Assembly: GCA_910588755.1 (NCBI GenBank) | Contig: CAJUQZ010000002.1 | Span: 17,701 to 72,168, forward strand | Direction of reading: 5' to 3' | Source: an uncultured Lachnospiraceae bacterium | GTDB lineage: Bacteria > Bacillota > Clostridia > Lachnospirales > Lachnospiraceae | Length of the DNA: 54,468 nt | In this document: positions 42,396-50,572 of the stretch, piece by piece | How positions within the stretch are numbered: the stretch's first letter is position 1 | Layout: every line of letters begins with the position of its first letter | Notes under the pieces: generated by a model | Database searches by the model: none | Seen by the model: the letters and a program-made list of their open reading frames with translations, nothing else | What the model was told of the DNA's origin: nothing | Position numbers and translations under genes: made by a program

Positions 42396-42959
42396 ATGCC
42401 ATTGTTAGAAGGGGAATATCGTAAAACCGAAAAAATTGATGGTGTGATCTATGATATGTCGCCATCGCCAAACTATCTGCACGGAGTTGTAAATGGCAAT
42501 ATCTACACAATCATCAAAAACAGACTAAAGGACAGCCTATGTCTTGTGTTTATGGAAAACCTTGACTTTCAGTACCAGCCTGAAAAAAGTGACAATTATA
42601 TCATACCAGACATTATGATCGTATGTGACAGAAAACAGATTAAGGGCGGCTGTTATACCGGCGTTCCCAAATTCGTCGTTGAAACCCTAAGCCCCTCAAC
42701 TGCCATGAGAGACTTGTCCACCAAAAAAGCAATCTATGAAGCTGCAGGGGTCTTAGAATACTGGATCGTATCACCCCGGGAATGCGGTCTGCAGATATAT
42801 TATCTCAACGACGGCCGCTACGAGCTGGTTAACAGCTATATTCTCGAAAATGATCAAAGCGACGAGTACTATAATGCAGAAACCCCCATAAATCTGCGGG
42901 CATATCCGCACATTCGCATGACACTTGCCGAAATCTTTGAAAATGTCTACCCAGAGTAG
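42396..42959 (+). CDS. Uma2-family (DUF820) PD-(D/E)XK nuclease-like protein
   Basis: A 187-residue protein of the Uma2 family, which has a restriction-endonuclease-like fold. Core motifs are IIPDIMIVCDR (acidic), FVVETLSPSTAMRDLSTKKAIYEAAGVLEYWIV (E and K of the active site) and a C-terminal beta strand region. Family members are abundant in cyanobacteria and in some Clostridia, and their biological role is unclear. It has its own promoter. The stop lies inside a perfect hairpin. Confidence 0.88.
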   Translation: MPLLEGEYRKTEKIDGVIYDMSPSPNYLHGVVNGNIYTIIKNRLKDSLCLVFMENLDFQYQPEKSDNYIIPDIMIVCDRKQIKGGCYTGVPKFVVETLSPSTAMRDLSTKKAIYEAAGVLEYWIVSPRECGLQIYYLNDGRYELVNSYILENDQSDEYYNAETPINLRAYPHIRMTLAEIFENVYPE

Positions 42960-42982
42960 CCTTCCCTTACGGAAGGCTACTC
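42954..42982. terminator. perfect hairpin spanning two convergent stops
   Basis: A 12-bp perfect stem (GAGTAGCCTTCC / GGAAGGCTACTC) with a five-base loop covers the Uma2 stop and the acetyltransferase stop at 42967. T-runs are weak, so it may be a bidirectional terminator of modest strength. Confidence 0.7.
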
Positions 42983-43596
42983 TTCCATTCGTCCCAGTCA
43001 ATCTCCCGATCCCTGAAATAATATTTCCTGTCATGCTCGCCGACCTCGCGCAGGACTTTGCAGGGATTTCCGACAGCAACCACGCCAGACGGGATATCCT
43101 TAGTCACAATGCTGCCCGCACCGATGACCACCTCGTCGCCGATGGACACTCCCGGCATGATGATAGCCCCAGCACCAATCCAACAGTTTCGTCCAATGTG
43201 GACCGGCATATTATATTGAAGCCCCTTCTCGCGAAGCTCTGGCATGATTGGGTGTCCTGCTGTCGCGATCGTCACATTGGGCCCGATCATCGTATAATCC
43301 CCGACATAAATATGCGTGTCATCCACACACGTCAGGTGATAATTCGCATACACCATCTTTCCAAAATGGCAGTGACGTCCGCCAAAATTAGCGTAAAAAG
43401 GCGCTTCGATATAGACCCCCTCACCGCAGTCCCCCAACATCTCATTGAGCAGCTCCGCGCGTCTTCTGGTCTCTGACGGTCTCGTTTGGTTGTACTCACA
43501 CAGCAGATCCTGGTACGCCATTTGCTCCTTTATAATCTCTTCGTCCCCCGGAAAATAGAGCTCACCTGTATGCAGCCTTTCTTTCATGTCACTCAT
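42967..43596 (-). CDS. maltose/galactoside O-acetyltransferase (LacA/Maa type)
   Basis: A 209-residue left-handed beta-helix acetyltransferase that moves acetyl from acetyl-CoA to sugar hydroxyls. It has the N-terminal MAC domain (MKERLHTGELYFPGDEEI), the hexapeptide repeats, the catalytic histidine in TATAGHPI and the WIGAGAIIMPGVSIGDEVVIGAGSIVTKDIPS segment. GGAGG sits seven bases before the ATG at 43596; the longer frame upstream has no such site. Confidence 0.93.
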   Translation of the reverse strand: MSDMKERLHTGELYFPGDEEIIKEQMAYQDLLCEYNQTRPSETRRRAELLNEMLGDCGEGVYIEAPFYANFGGRHCHFGKMVYANYHLTCVDDTHIYVGDYTMIGPNVTIATAGHPIMPELREKGLQYNMPVHIGRNCWIGAGAIIMPGVSIGDEVVIGAGSIVTKDIPSGVVAVGNPCKVLREVGEHDRKYYFRDREIDWDEWKSSLP

Positions 43597-43750
43597 CTTC
43601 AAACCTCCATCTAATATCCATTTTCCTGGCGTATTTTTTAGACACGCCCTCATACACCCTCCAGACAAGTGCTATATCCGGCCTGTCTGGGTATAAATTA
43701 TTTTCCAGTCTATAAAATCATTATGTCTTAACGATTACAAAATAGACCAT

Positions 43751-43783
43751 CAAGGGCGAAAGACTTTATGTCCTTCGCCCTTG
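43751..43783. terminator. hairpin between isomerase and acetyltransferase genes
   Basis: CAAGGGCGAA / TTCGCCCTTG arms (10 bp perfect), with an inner GAC / GTC pair, follow the isomerase stop. There is no clear T-run, so terminator activity is moderate at best. Confidence 0.5.
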
Positions 43784-43859
43784 TTATGCATCTTTCTATT
43801 CCAATGTTTTAATGTTTGACTTCATCAAATCCTAAACGGCAAAGATCGGCTCACCACGC

Positions 43860-45344
43860 CTACGCAAACGGATTCTCTGTCGGATATGGAAGCGACTTTG
43901 GCTGGTTGTAATTCAAATCTTCTACTGGCACACCTATGTACTTAAACACTTCATACAAAGCCTTTCCAAAATGCCCAAAGGCCACTGCACCATGATGCGG
44001 ATAATTCTTCTCGATCAGCACATGGCGATAGAAGCGCTGCATCTCAGGAATCGCAAACACACCGATGCTTCCAAAGGACTTCGTCGCTACTGGAAGGACT
44101 TCACCCTGTGCGATATATGCGCGGAGCTTGCAGTCTGCTGTAGACTGTAAACGATAGAATGTGATATCGCCTGGAATGATATCGCCCTCGAGTGTACCCT
44201 GTGTAACCTCCTCAGGCAGTGTCCTTGCCATGATCATCTGATACTTCATGCTGCAGAAGCTAAGCTTCTTGGTATTGGTATTTCCACAGTGAAAGCCCAT
44301 GAATGTATCATTGTGTGTGTAATTGAATTTATCCTTGATTGACTCAGTATACATGTCTGCTGGTACAGTGTTGTTGATATCAAGCAGCGTAACCGCATCC
44401 TGGCTCACACATGTCCCGATGAACTCACTCAGACAGCCATAGATATCAACCTCGCAAGAAACGGGTATGCCCATACCTGTGAGACGGCTGTTCACATAGC
44501 AGGGAACGAATCCAAACTGTGTCTGGAACGCCGGCCAGCACTTTCCAGCAATGGCAACATACTTGCGGTATCCCCTGTGTGCCTCAACCCAGTCGAGCAA
44601 TGTCAACTCATACTGTGCAAGCTTTGGCAGCACCTCTGGCTTCATATTGCCCTCCCCGAGCTCTGCCTCCATCTCCTTTACCTTTGCAGGAATCCTCTCG
44701 TCCCCGTCATGCTTCTTAAATGCCTCAAACAGGTCAAGCTCTGAGTTCTCCTCGATCTCGACACCGATATTGTAAAGCTGCTTAATCGGTGCATTGCACG
44801 CAAGGAAGTTGAGTGGTCTTGGTCCAAAAGAAATAATCTTCAGGTCAGAAAGCCCGACAATCGCTCTTGCAATCGGCATAAACTCATTGATCATATCCGC
44901 ACATTCCTGCGCCGTTCCTACTGGATACTCAGGGATATACGCCTTGATGTTGCGAAGCTTTAAGTTATAGCTTGCATTCAGCATACCGCAGTACGCATCG
45001 CCGCGTCCGCCAACAAGATCATTTTGCGTCTCCTCTGCTGCCGCAATGAACATGGCCGGACCGTCAAAATGCTTAGCGAGAAGCGTCTCTGAAATCTCAG
45101 GACCAAAGTTTCCAAGATATACGCAGAGTGCATTGCATCCTGCCTTCTTGATGTCCTCAAGCGCCTGGACCATGTGAATCTCACTCTCCACGATACATAC
45201 CGGGCACTCATAGATGCCGTCCATGCCGTACTTATCCGCATACGCCTTAACCAGAGCCTTTCTCCTGTTCACTGACAGGCTCTCCGGAAAACAGTCACGG
45301 CTCACAGCCACAATACCTACTTTTACCTGTGGTAAATTGTTCAT
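43860..45344 (-). CDS. L-fucose/L-arabinose isomerase-family protein
   Basis: A 494-residue aldose-ketose isomerase of the fucose/arabinose isomerase superfamily. Family features are VGIVAVSRDCFPESLSVNRRKAL at the start, EDIKKAGCNALCVYLGNFGPE, SFGPRP, EVDIYGCLSEFI, a HCGN segment and a C-terminal HHGAVAFGHFGKAL metal-binding region. The true substrate is not clear; it is a distant relative rather than canonical FucI or AraA. I chose the ATG at 45344 (eight bases after AAGGAGG). A divergent LacI gene and paired operators indicate sugar-responsive control. No kinase, aldolase or transporter is nearby. Confidence 0.88.
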   Translation of the reverse strand: MNNLPQVKVGIVAVSRDCFPESLSVNRRKALVKAYADKYGMDGIYECPVCIVESEIHMVQALEDIKKAGCNALCVYLGNFGPEISETLLAKHFDGPAMFIAAAEETQNDLVGGRGDAYCGMLNASYNLKLRNIKAYIPEYPVGTAQECADMINEFMPIARAIVGLSDLKIISFGPRPLNFLACNAPIKQLYNIGVEIEENSELDLFEAFKKHDGDERIPAKVKEMEAELGEGNMKPEVLPKLAQYELTLLDWVEAHRGYRKYVAIAGKCWPAFQTQFGFVPCYVNSRLTGMGIPVSCEVDIYGCLSEFIGTCVSQDAVTLLDINNTVPADMYTESIKDKFNYTHNDTFMGFHCGNTNTKKLSFCSMKYQMIMARTLPEEVTQGTLEGDIIPGDITFYRLQSTADCKLRAYIAQGEVLPVATKSFGSIGVFAIPEMQRFYRHVLIEKNYPHHGAVAFGHFGKALYEVFKYIGVPVEDLNYNQPKSLPYPTENPFA

Positions 45345-45496
45345 TTTGAAATCCTCCTTATTCAACGTGGCAGCATTCCTGCCGCCGGATCACGCAGCCT
45401 TGCCTGTGCAGGGCCGCAGTGTCTGTATCTCATTACAGTTCTGCGCAGTCTTTCCCTGTGCAAAACTGTTATGTCCAATGCTTCATACGCTGCTCT

Positions 45497-45554
45497 GTGC
45501 ACGTGCACGCACCAGCGCTAATTTCATAATAGTGTGTGTCCCTCCAAAAATCAA
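45497..45554 (-). promoter_or_regulatory. isomerase promoter with downstream LacI-type operator
   Basis: On the minus strand TTGATT (45549-45554) and TATTAT (45526-45531) are 17 bases apart, so transcription starts near 45519. A perfect palindrome GTGCACGTGCAC (45497-45508) with the central CG typical of LacI-family operators lies just downstream of the start, where bound repressor would block elongation. Confidence 0.7.
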
Positions 45555-45684
45555 GTGGATATTAACTTAAAATTGATTTTCGTCATTATATATAAAAATC
45601 ATTGTAGCTTATGCCCAAATATCCTATTTTTTGCATCCCGAATGTCTAAATCAATGACAAAAACCATGTACTAGATTAACGATC

Positions 45685-45700
45685 TTTCAAACACGCCCTG
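45685..45700. repeat. 16-base fragment of the MITE-like repeat end
   Basis: TTTCAAACACGCCCTG here is identical to the sequence at 28102-28117. It is followed directly by the second LacI-type operator. Confidence 0.45.
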
Positions 45701-45712
45701 ACGTGCACACGA

Positions 45713-45762
45713 TGTGCACGTGCAACAATATGCTTGCTTTTTTTCATAAATGTCTTTATACT
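45713..45762 (+). promoter_or_regulatory. lacI-type gene promoter with upstream operator
   Basis: TTGCTT (45734-45739) and TATACT (45757-45762) are 17 bases apart. The operator TGTGCACGTGCAAC (45713-45726), sharing the core TGCACGTGCA with the isomerase operator, lies just before the -35. A further half-site ACGTGCAC is at 45701. This suggests autoregulation. The gap 45345-45871 contains no other gene. Confidence 0.6.
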
Positions 45763-45871
45763 ATGGATTAAGACAATTTTATCTAGAGCAGAAATGTTTC
45801 TGATCCCAAATTATGGAATAGTATCATAAAACCGTAAAGCATACACCACATCACATGATGGGAGGTACGAT

Positions 45872-46891
45872 ATGGCAACAATAAAGGAGATTGCTACACT
45901 GGCCGGCGTATCCCGCGGAACCGTTGACAGGGTGCTCAACAATCGAGGCTCTGTCAATCCCGCCACTGCTGAGAAAATCAATGAGATTGCAAAAGCGCTC
46001 AACTACAAGCCAAACAAAGCTGGCCTGGCACTGGCTGCGCAGAAAAAGAAACTAAAGCTCGGCATTATTCTGTTCTCCACAGATAATCCCTTTTTTGCGG
46101 ATGTTTTAAAGGGGGTTAATGAGAAGGCAGAGGACTTAGCCGGTTATAACTGCACCGTTCTCGTAAAGCAGGTTCCCATCAGTGTGGAGGCACAGTTAAA
46201 TGCCATAGACGAGCTGGTCCGCGAGGAAGTATGCGGCATCGCACTTGCACCGCACAACGACGACCGCATCCGCGTCCGCATCAATGCACTTTCCGAGCAG
46301 GGTATACCAGTCGTCACCTTAAATACCGACATTGAAAATTCCAGACGCATCGCCTATGTCGGAAGCAATTACACAAAAAGCGGCGCCACCGCTGCCGGTC
46401 TTATGAAACGAATGACACATAGTACTGTTAATATCGGTATCATCACCGGCTCATCAGATATCCTCTGCCACACAGAACGCATTGCCGGATTTACGGACAC
46501 GCTCGCCCCTGAGCAGACACGCATGCATCTTGTATCAATTGTCGAAACACAAGATGATGAAATCGAAAGCTACGAACAGACCTCACAGCTTTTAAAAGCG
46601 CACCCTGAAATCAATGCGCTCTTTTTTGCTGCGGGTGGCGTATATGGCGGCTGCAGTGCGGTTATGTCACTTGGACTTGCCGGCAGTCTGTGCGTGATTG
46701 CCTTTGACAAAGCCGACACGACAGAATATTTTTTACAACAGGGCGTGCTGTCCGCAGTGATCTGCCAGCAGCCGCGCATTCAGGGCAAAAAGCCGCTCGA
46801 GCTGCTCTTTGCATACCTTACCTCCGGCGAGCTCCCCGAGAAGGAGTACAATTACACCGCAGTAGATATCCGGATTCTCGAGAATATATAG
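45872..46891 (+). CDS. LacI-family transcriptional regulator
   Basis: A 339-residue repressor. The N-terminal helix-turn-helix and hinge (TIKEIATLAGVSRGTVDRVLNNRGSVNPATAEKI...ALNYKPNKAG) are followed by a periplasmic-binding-protein-like sugar domain (LGIILFSTDNPFFADVLKGV..., PVVTLNTDIENSRRIAYVGSNYTKSG...). The DRVLNNRG form is typical of Firmicutes regulators of fucose/arabinose-type enzymes. GGGAGG precedes the ATG. It is divergent from the isomerase and probably represses it through the central-CG palindromes in the shared gap. Confidence 0.93.
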   Translation: MATIKEIATLAGVSRGTVDRVLNNRGSVNPATAEKINEIAKALNYKPNKAGLALAAQKKKLKLGIILFSTDNPFFADVLKGVNEKAEDLAGYNCTVLVKQVPISVEAQLNAIDELVREEVCGIALAPHNDDRIRVRINALSEQGIPVVTLNTDIENSRRIAYVGSNYTKSGATAAGLMKRMTHSTVNIGIITGSSDILCHTERIAGFTDTLAPEQTRMHLVSIVETQDDEIESYEQTSQLLKAHPEINALFFAAGGVYGGCSAVMSLGLAGSLCVIAFDKADTTEYFLQQGVLSAVICQQPRIQGKKPLELLFAYLTSGELPEKEYNYTAVDIRILENI

Positions 46892-46897
46892 CCCAGC

Positions 46898-47332
46898 CTA
46901 ACCATTCAGCACATCACTGACAATCTCACGTTTCTCAAAATTGAACGCAATGATATGATCGCTGATGACACTTTCCCCGAACTCTATTGTCGCACCATAG
47001 TCATCTGCAGTGTTAAATACCAGAAATGCACTGTAGACTTCAATCCCGTCAAACCATCCCTGGGGAACCTCCTCCCCCTGACGTTTCTGAAAATAAGCCG
47101 TCACATCCTCCTCACAGGACCCCAGCCATTCCAGATAGCTGTTCATCGTCGGAAGAATCTGCTGCAGGTCACAGTGAGCAGACACCTCAATGCTGCAATT
47201 TTCTGCATCCTCATCCGGTTCTACCACAGAATGAAAGATCCTGAGCGGAATTGCCGGGCGGTACACATGATACTGTTCATCTGGGGATTCTTCTAAAATC
47301 AATTGTTCTTTCGTTATCGGAATATAAGCCAT
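46898..47332 (-). CDS. hypothetical 144-residue protein
   Basis: A soluble, acidic protein that I do not recognise. It contains YLEWLGSCEEDVTAYFQ, a WFDGIEVYSAFLVFNTADDYGATIEFGE stretch and a C-terminal ISDHIIAFNFEKREI strand. This pattern resembles small DUF families common among immunity-like proteins, but I cannot assign one. I chose the ATG at 47332 because AGGAGGAGAGG lies just before it. It converges on the LacI gene with a six-base gap and follows a minisatellite. Confidence 0.65.
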   Translation of the reverse strand: MAYIPITKEQLILEESPDEQYHVYRPAIPLRIFHSVVEPDEDAENCSIEVSAHCDLQQILPTMNSYLEWLGSCEEDVTAYFQKRQGEEVPQGWFDGIEVYSAFLVFNTADDYGATIEFGESVISDHIIAFNFEKREIVSDVLNG

Positions 47333-47403
47333 TGCCCCTCTCCTCCTGTTCCTCACAAATTCGTCACAGTGCCTCACTCCCAATGCCTTTTAATGCAAAA
47401 CCC

Positions 47404-47550
47404 TGCTATTTTAAAACTCTGTCATTTTAAAGCCCTGTCGTTTTGAAGCCCTGTTATTTTGAAGCCCTGCTGTTCTGAAGTTTTACTGTTTTAACGCGCT
47501 ATTATCTTGAAGCCCTGCTGTTTGCCACTGTTTTAAAACGCTATTATTGA
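47404..47550. repeat. 16-bp degenerate tandem repeat (minisatellite)
   Basis: About nine units of 16 bp, for example TGTCATTTTAAAGCCC, TGTCGTTTTGAAGCCC and TGTTATTTTGAAGCCC (47420, 47436 and 47452), fill the gap between the hypothetical gene and the TIGR03915-like gene. The last units reach its stop codon. The final units are shorter and more degenerate. Confidence 0.85.
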
Positions 47551-48320
47551 AACTCTACCATATTGGGTCTGAAGCGCAGCGGCAGCATATTCATCTGAAG
47601 CTTTGGATTGATGCGCGCCTCAATCGCGATGCTGTCACAAAAGCACCTGAATAATTCCTGATATGCCTTTTCAACCCCAGAATAAACAAGCTTGTCCTCA
47701 TCAAAATCCGCGCCTTGCATGAGATACCATTTCTTATAGCGGGCATGCAGGCCAAATGTGCGTGTACCCTCATCATAAATCACAAAATTGTCCGCGGGAA
47801 GCCTGTCTGCAAAGTGCGGCATCAAAAACGGAAGCACATGATGCTTTGCATCTATCCTGGCATACAATATACCATTTTGTAACTCCGAAAAACGCAGAAA
47901 CTGCTTCAGATGGCACAACTCATTGCCTGATGCCCGCGCGCACTTGAAAACACACTGCACGCAGTTTTCCTGCAGTCTGTCCATTATATGCCGATCATGC
48001 GTTTTCAATCCCAGCACAATCGTGTGGTACACCGCGTCCGCCTTCTCCCCTAAACAGGATACCATCGCCATACTAAGTGTGTACCATGTCTCATCACCTA
48101 ACTGCGCAGCAATGGTGTCTGTCACCTTTCTTGCATTTTCGCGGTCTGTCTGTACGTGATAATATTCCGTAAAAAGCCGCTGGATATCGGGTTCCTCCGT
48201 CGAAAGATGAATGCAGTCGTGACTATCAATCTCCCGTTTCTTTTTAAACTGGTATGCCTCATATACACCCGACAGGATTCCCTCTGTGCTGTCCTCACAT
48301 ATCAAAACATATTCCTGCAT
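47544..48320 (-). CDS. TIGR03915-family protein (DUF4130), putative DNA metabolism
   Basis: A 258-residue protein matching the family that pairs with the TIGR03916 radical SAM enzyme: IFEDSTEGILSGVYEAY-like start (here LICEDSTEGILSGVYEAY), LKTHDRHIMDRLQENCVQCVFKCARASGNELCHLKQFLRF, ILYARIDAKHHVLPFLMPHFADRLP and WYLMQGADF. The family is annotated as a putative DNA metabolism or repair partner and was partly likened to uracil-DNA glycosylases (DUF4130); the reaction is unproven. It lies 60 bases downstream of the radical SAM gene, forming the usual two-gene unit. Confidence 0.88.
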   Translation of the reverse strand: MQEYVLICEDSTEGILSGVYEAYQFKKKREIDSHDCIHLSTEEPDIQRLFTEYYHVQTDRENARKVTDTIAAQLGDETWYTLSMAMVSCLGEKADAVYHTIVLGLKTHDRHIMDRLQENCVQCVFKCARASGNELCHLKQFLRFSELQNGILYARIDAKHHVLPFLMPHFADRLPADNFVIYDEGTRTFGLHARYKKWYLMQGADFDEDKLVYSGVEKAYQELFRCFCDSIAIEARINPKLQMNMLPLRFRPNMVEFQ

Positions 48321-48380
48321 AACCCAGATCTCCCTTCATCACTGTCTGTCCGCATCGTCACCAACCGCCCTCGTGTATTA

Positions 48381-49802
48381 TTAACTAATCTTACTAAATA
48401 AATCCGCATTCTCCTGTGCATCATCAAACAACGACAGCTGCCTGTATGTCATGCCATCCTTATCAAACGGAAGCTTCTCATGTTCCGCCAGAAGATTCCT
48501 CGTAATATAGTCCTCCTCAACCTTCGTGTTGTACATCATCCTGCCATTGCAAGTGATAAAATACAATGCGCGCTTTAGGACCACCCCGATTTTCTTGAGA
48601 CTGTCAAAATCAAGCGCCCCGCTCTTTCTCGCCTTACAGATACGCTGTGCACTCTTCACCCCGATCCCTGGCACGCGGAGGAGCATCTGGTAGTCCGCCC
48701 TGTTGATTTCCACAGGAAACTGCTCGAGGTGCTGCAGTGCCCAATCACACTTCGGATCCAATAGCACATTGAAATTTTGATGCTTTTCGTTTAGCAGCTC
48801 CTCCACCCGAAACTGGTAAAACCGCAGCAACCAGTCCGCCTGGTATAGCCTGTGCTCACGCAAAAGCGGTGACGCAGTCCGCACGGACGGAAGCGCCTTG
48901 TCCTCATTCACACCCACATAGGCAGAGTAAAATACACGCTTCATGCCAAACTTGTCGTACAGCCCCTCGGCAACGGACATAATCTGGTAATCGCTCTCCG
49001 GCGTCGCCCCGATAATCATCTGCGTAGACTGTCCCGCCGGGACAAATGAAGGCGCACTTTGATACAGCGCAAGTTCCTGTTTTCCCTGTGCGATACCGTT
49101 TTGAATCTGCCGCATCGGCGCAAGGATGGTCTTTCTGTGCTTGTTGGGCGCCAGTTTTTCCAGTCCCGCTGCTGTTGGCAGCTCCAAATTGACACTCATG
49201 CGGTCTGTCAGATAGCCAGTCTGCTGGATCAGCGCCGGGTCTGCCCCTGGTATACCCTTCACATGCACATAACCGCGAAAGCGGTATACATTCCGCAGCT
49301 TATATAAGGTCTGGTAAATTAACTCCATCGTATAGCTTGGATTATTAATAATCCCCGAGCTTAAAAACAACCCTTCAATATAATTACGTCTGTAAAAATT
49401 CATGGTAAGCTCACAGATTTCGTCCGGCGTGAAGGTCGCCCGCGGCACATCATTGCTTCTGCGGTTCACACAGTACTTGCAGTCATAGACGCATTCATTT
49501 GACATCAGAATCTTTAAGAGCGAGATACATCTGCCATCCGCCGCAAAACTGTGGCAGATACCTGCGGCAACACAGTTTCCCATATCGCGCCCGTTTCCCT
49601 TCCTATCCACACCCGAACTGGTGCACGCCACATCATACTTCGCGGCGTCTGTCAATATCGAAAGTTTTTCCATGATCGTTTGTACCGAAGTTGTCCGCAA
49701 CTCGATACCTGACTGCTTATTGCTGCAAATATCCCCATCTTTTGCGGCATTCATGCCAGTACGCTCTGTGATCACACCCAGGTTTTGTACAATATCATCC
49801 AT
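48381..49802 (-). CDS. TIGR03916-family putative DNA repair radical SAM protein
   Basis: A 473-residue radical SAM enzyme: [4Fe-4S]-SAM motif CVYDCKYC (C104, C108, C111), then the barrel (LFLSSGIINNPSYTMELIY, VHVKGIPGADP, SVNLELPTAAGLEKLAPNK, MIIGATPESDYQI). A helix-hairpin-helix (LLRVPGIGVKSAQRICKARKSGALDFDSLKKIG) near residue 390 would bind DNA. GGAGGGG sits seven bases before the ATG at 49802. This start gives about 43 residues ahead of the usual family beginning (MEKLSILTDAAKYDVACTSS), which has no ribosome site of its own. The substrate is unknown; pairing with TIGR03915 suggests a DNA modification or repair role. Confidence 0.9.
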   Translation of the reverse strand: MDDIVQNLGVITERTGMNAAKDGDICSNKQSGIELRTTSVQTIMEKLSILTDAAKYDVACTSSGVDRKGNGRDMGNCVAAGICHSFAADGRCISLLKILMSNECVYDCKYCVNRRSNDVPRATFTPDEICELTMNFYRRNYIEGLFLSSGIINNPSYTMELIYQTLYKLRNVYRFRGYVHVKGIPGADPALIQQTGYLTDRMSVNLELPTAAGLEKLAPNKHRKTILAPMRQIQNGIAQGKQELALYQSAPSFVPAGQSTQMIIGATPESDYQIMSVAEGLYDKFGMKRVFYSAYVGVNEDKALPSVRTASPLLREHRLYQADWLLRFYQFRVEELLNEKHQNFNVLLDPKCDWALQHLEQFPVEINRADYQMLLRVPGIGVKSAQRICKARKSGALDFDSLKKIGVVLKRALYFITCNGRMMYNTKVEEDYITRNLLAEHEKLPFDKDGMTYRQLSLFDDAQENADLFSKIS

Positions 49803-49821
49803 CCTCACCCCTCCTGTCAGT

Positions 49822-50022
49822 CTAGTGCTCTATCCAGTCAGAAATTAGACTTGTGAGCCGCATGATTTGTGCCAGTGCTAGGCAAAATTTCGACGGCGAT
49901 GCGGTGGCATCGTCTAGAAATTTTAACGACGCAATGGTGCGAACCTAGCATTTCACGAGTCCGATTTCTGGCTAAATGGAATACTAGCGCTCCATTCAAT
50001 TTCTGGCCAGATGGCGCACTAG
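49822..50022. mobile_element. 201-bp palindromic MITE-like element
   Basis: Terminal inverted repeats match 20 of 25 bases (CTAGTGCTCTATCCAGTCAG at the left; CTAGTGCGCCATCTGGCCAG read from the right). A third copy of the end lies at 49960-49984. The centre holds an imperfect 18-bp stem (49883-49901 with 49907-49924). The whole unit can fold into a long hairpin and has no gene. It fills most of the 440-base gap between the radical SAM and YjbR genes. No transposase is present, so mobility would depend on one in trans. Confidence 0.65.
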
Positions 50023-50090
50023 GACATATTTAAAAAAATGCTTCCCGTCAGATGTGCGTCACAATTTGTGATAAATTAAATCATCGTGCA

Positions 50091-50131
50091 AAAAGAGCGA
50101 ACATAATTTCCAAATTCCTGTTCGCTCTTAT
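50091..50131 (-). terminator. rho-independent terminator after YjbR gene
   Basis: On the minus strand AAGAGCGAACA pairs with TGTTCGCTCTT (11 bp), followed by TTTTGC with a T-run. It ends the kinase/regulator/YjbR transcript. Confidence 0.8.
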
Positions 50132-50242
50132 TCTATCACACATTTGTTCTTTTGGCAATTCCTTTTTTAATTTTTAATTCATTCATATAATTCGGGCAAC
50201 TGTCAGAAATCATGTTACCCTTACAGTCACAAAAACAGCTCT

Positions 50243-50572
50243 TTAACGCACAACCAAATCATAGCTTTCCATGATCATCCGCTTTACGTCCTTGTCAGGC
50301 ACACTCCCGTCAAGAATCACTGTGTTCCAGTGCTCCTTGTTCTGGTGATAGCCTGGAATGACAGACTTATATGTGTCTCTCCAGAAATCCCGCCATTCTG
50401 GCGCAACCTTCACATTAATACACATATGGCCCTGATATTCATATGTCCACAGGAACGCCTTTTTATTTTTCCTGCACCGCACCAGTATCCAGTTCGTGTC
50501 ATGAAACGGGGCGTCCTGGTACACCCCATCAAATGTAAGCCCATAGTTGAGCGCCTCCTCCCTCGTTGTCAC
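50243..50572 (-). CDS. MmcQ/YjbR-family protein
   Basis: A 109-residue protein of the MmcQ/YjbR family, whose fold is DNA-binding-like. Typical blocks are FDGVYQDAPFHDTNWILVRCRKNKKAFLWTYEY, KVAPEWRDFWRDTY and VIPGYHQNKEHWNTVILDGSVPDKDVKRMIMESYDLVV. It begins with GTG overlapping the receiver gene stop (GTGA) after GGGGGAGG, so it is translationally coupled to that gene. A paralogue lies at 53872-54234, on the other side of the phosphorelay genes. The link to the kinase is only from position. Confidence 0.85.
   Translation of the reverse strand: MTTREEALNYGLTFDGVYQDAPFHDTNWILVRCRKNKKAFLWTYEYQGHMCINVKVAPEWRDFWRDTYKSVIPGYHQNKEHWNTVILDGSVPDKDVKRMIMESYDLVVR

Noticed and set aside
47404..47550. 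CRISPR-like reading of the 16-bp repeats
   Set aside because: Units are contiguous and too short, with no spacers.
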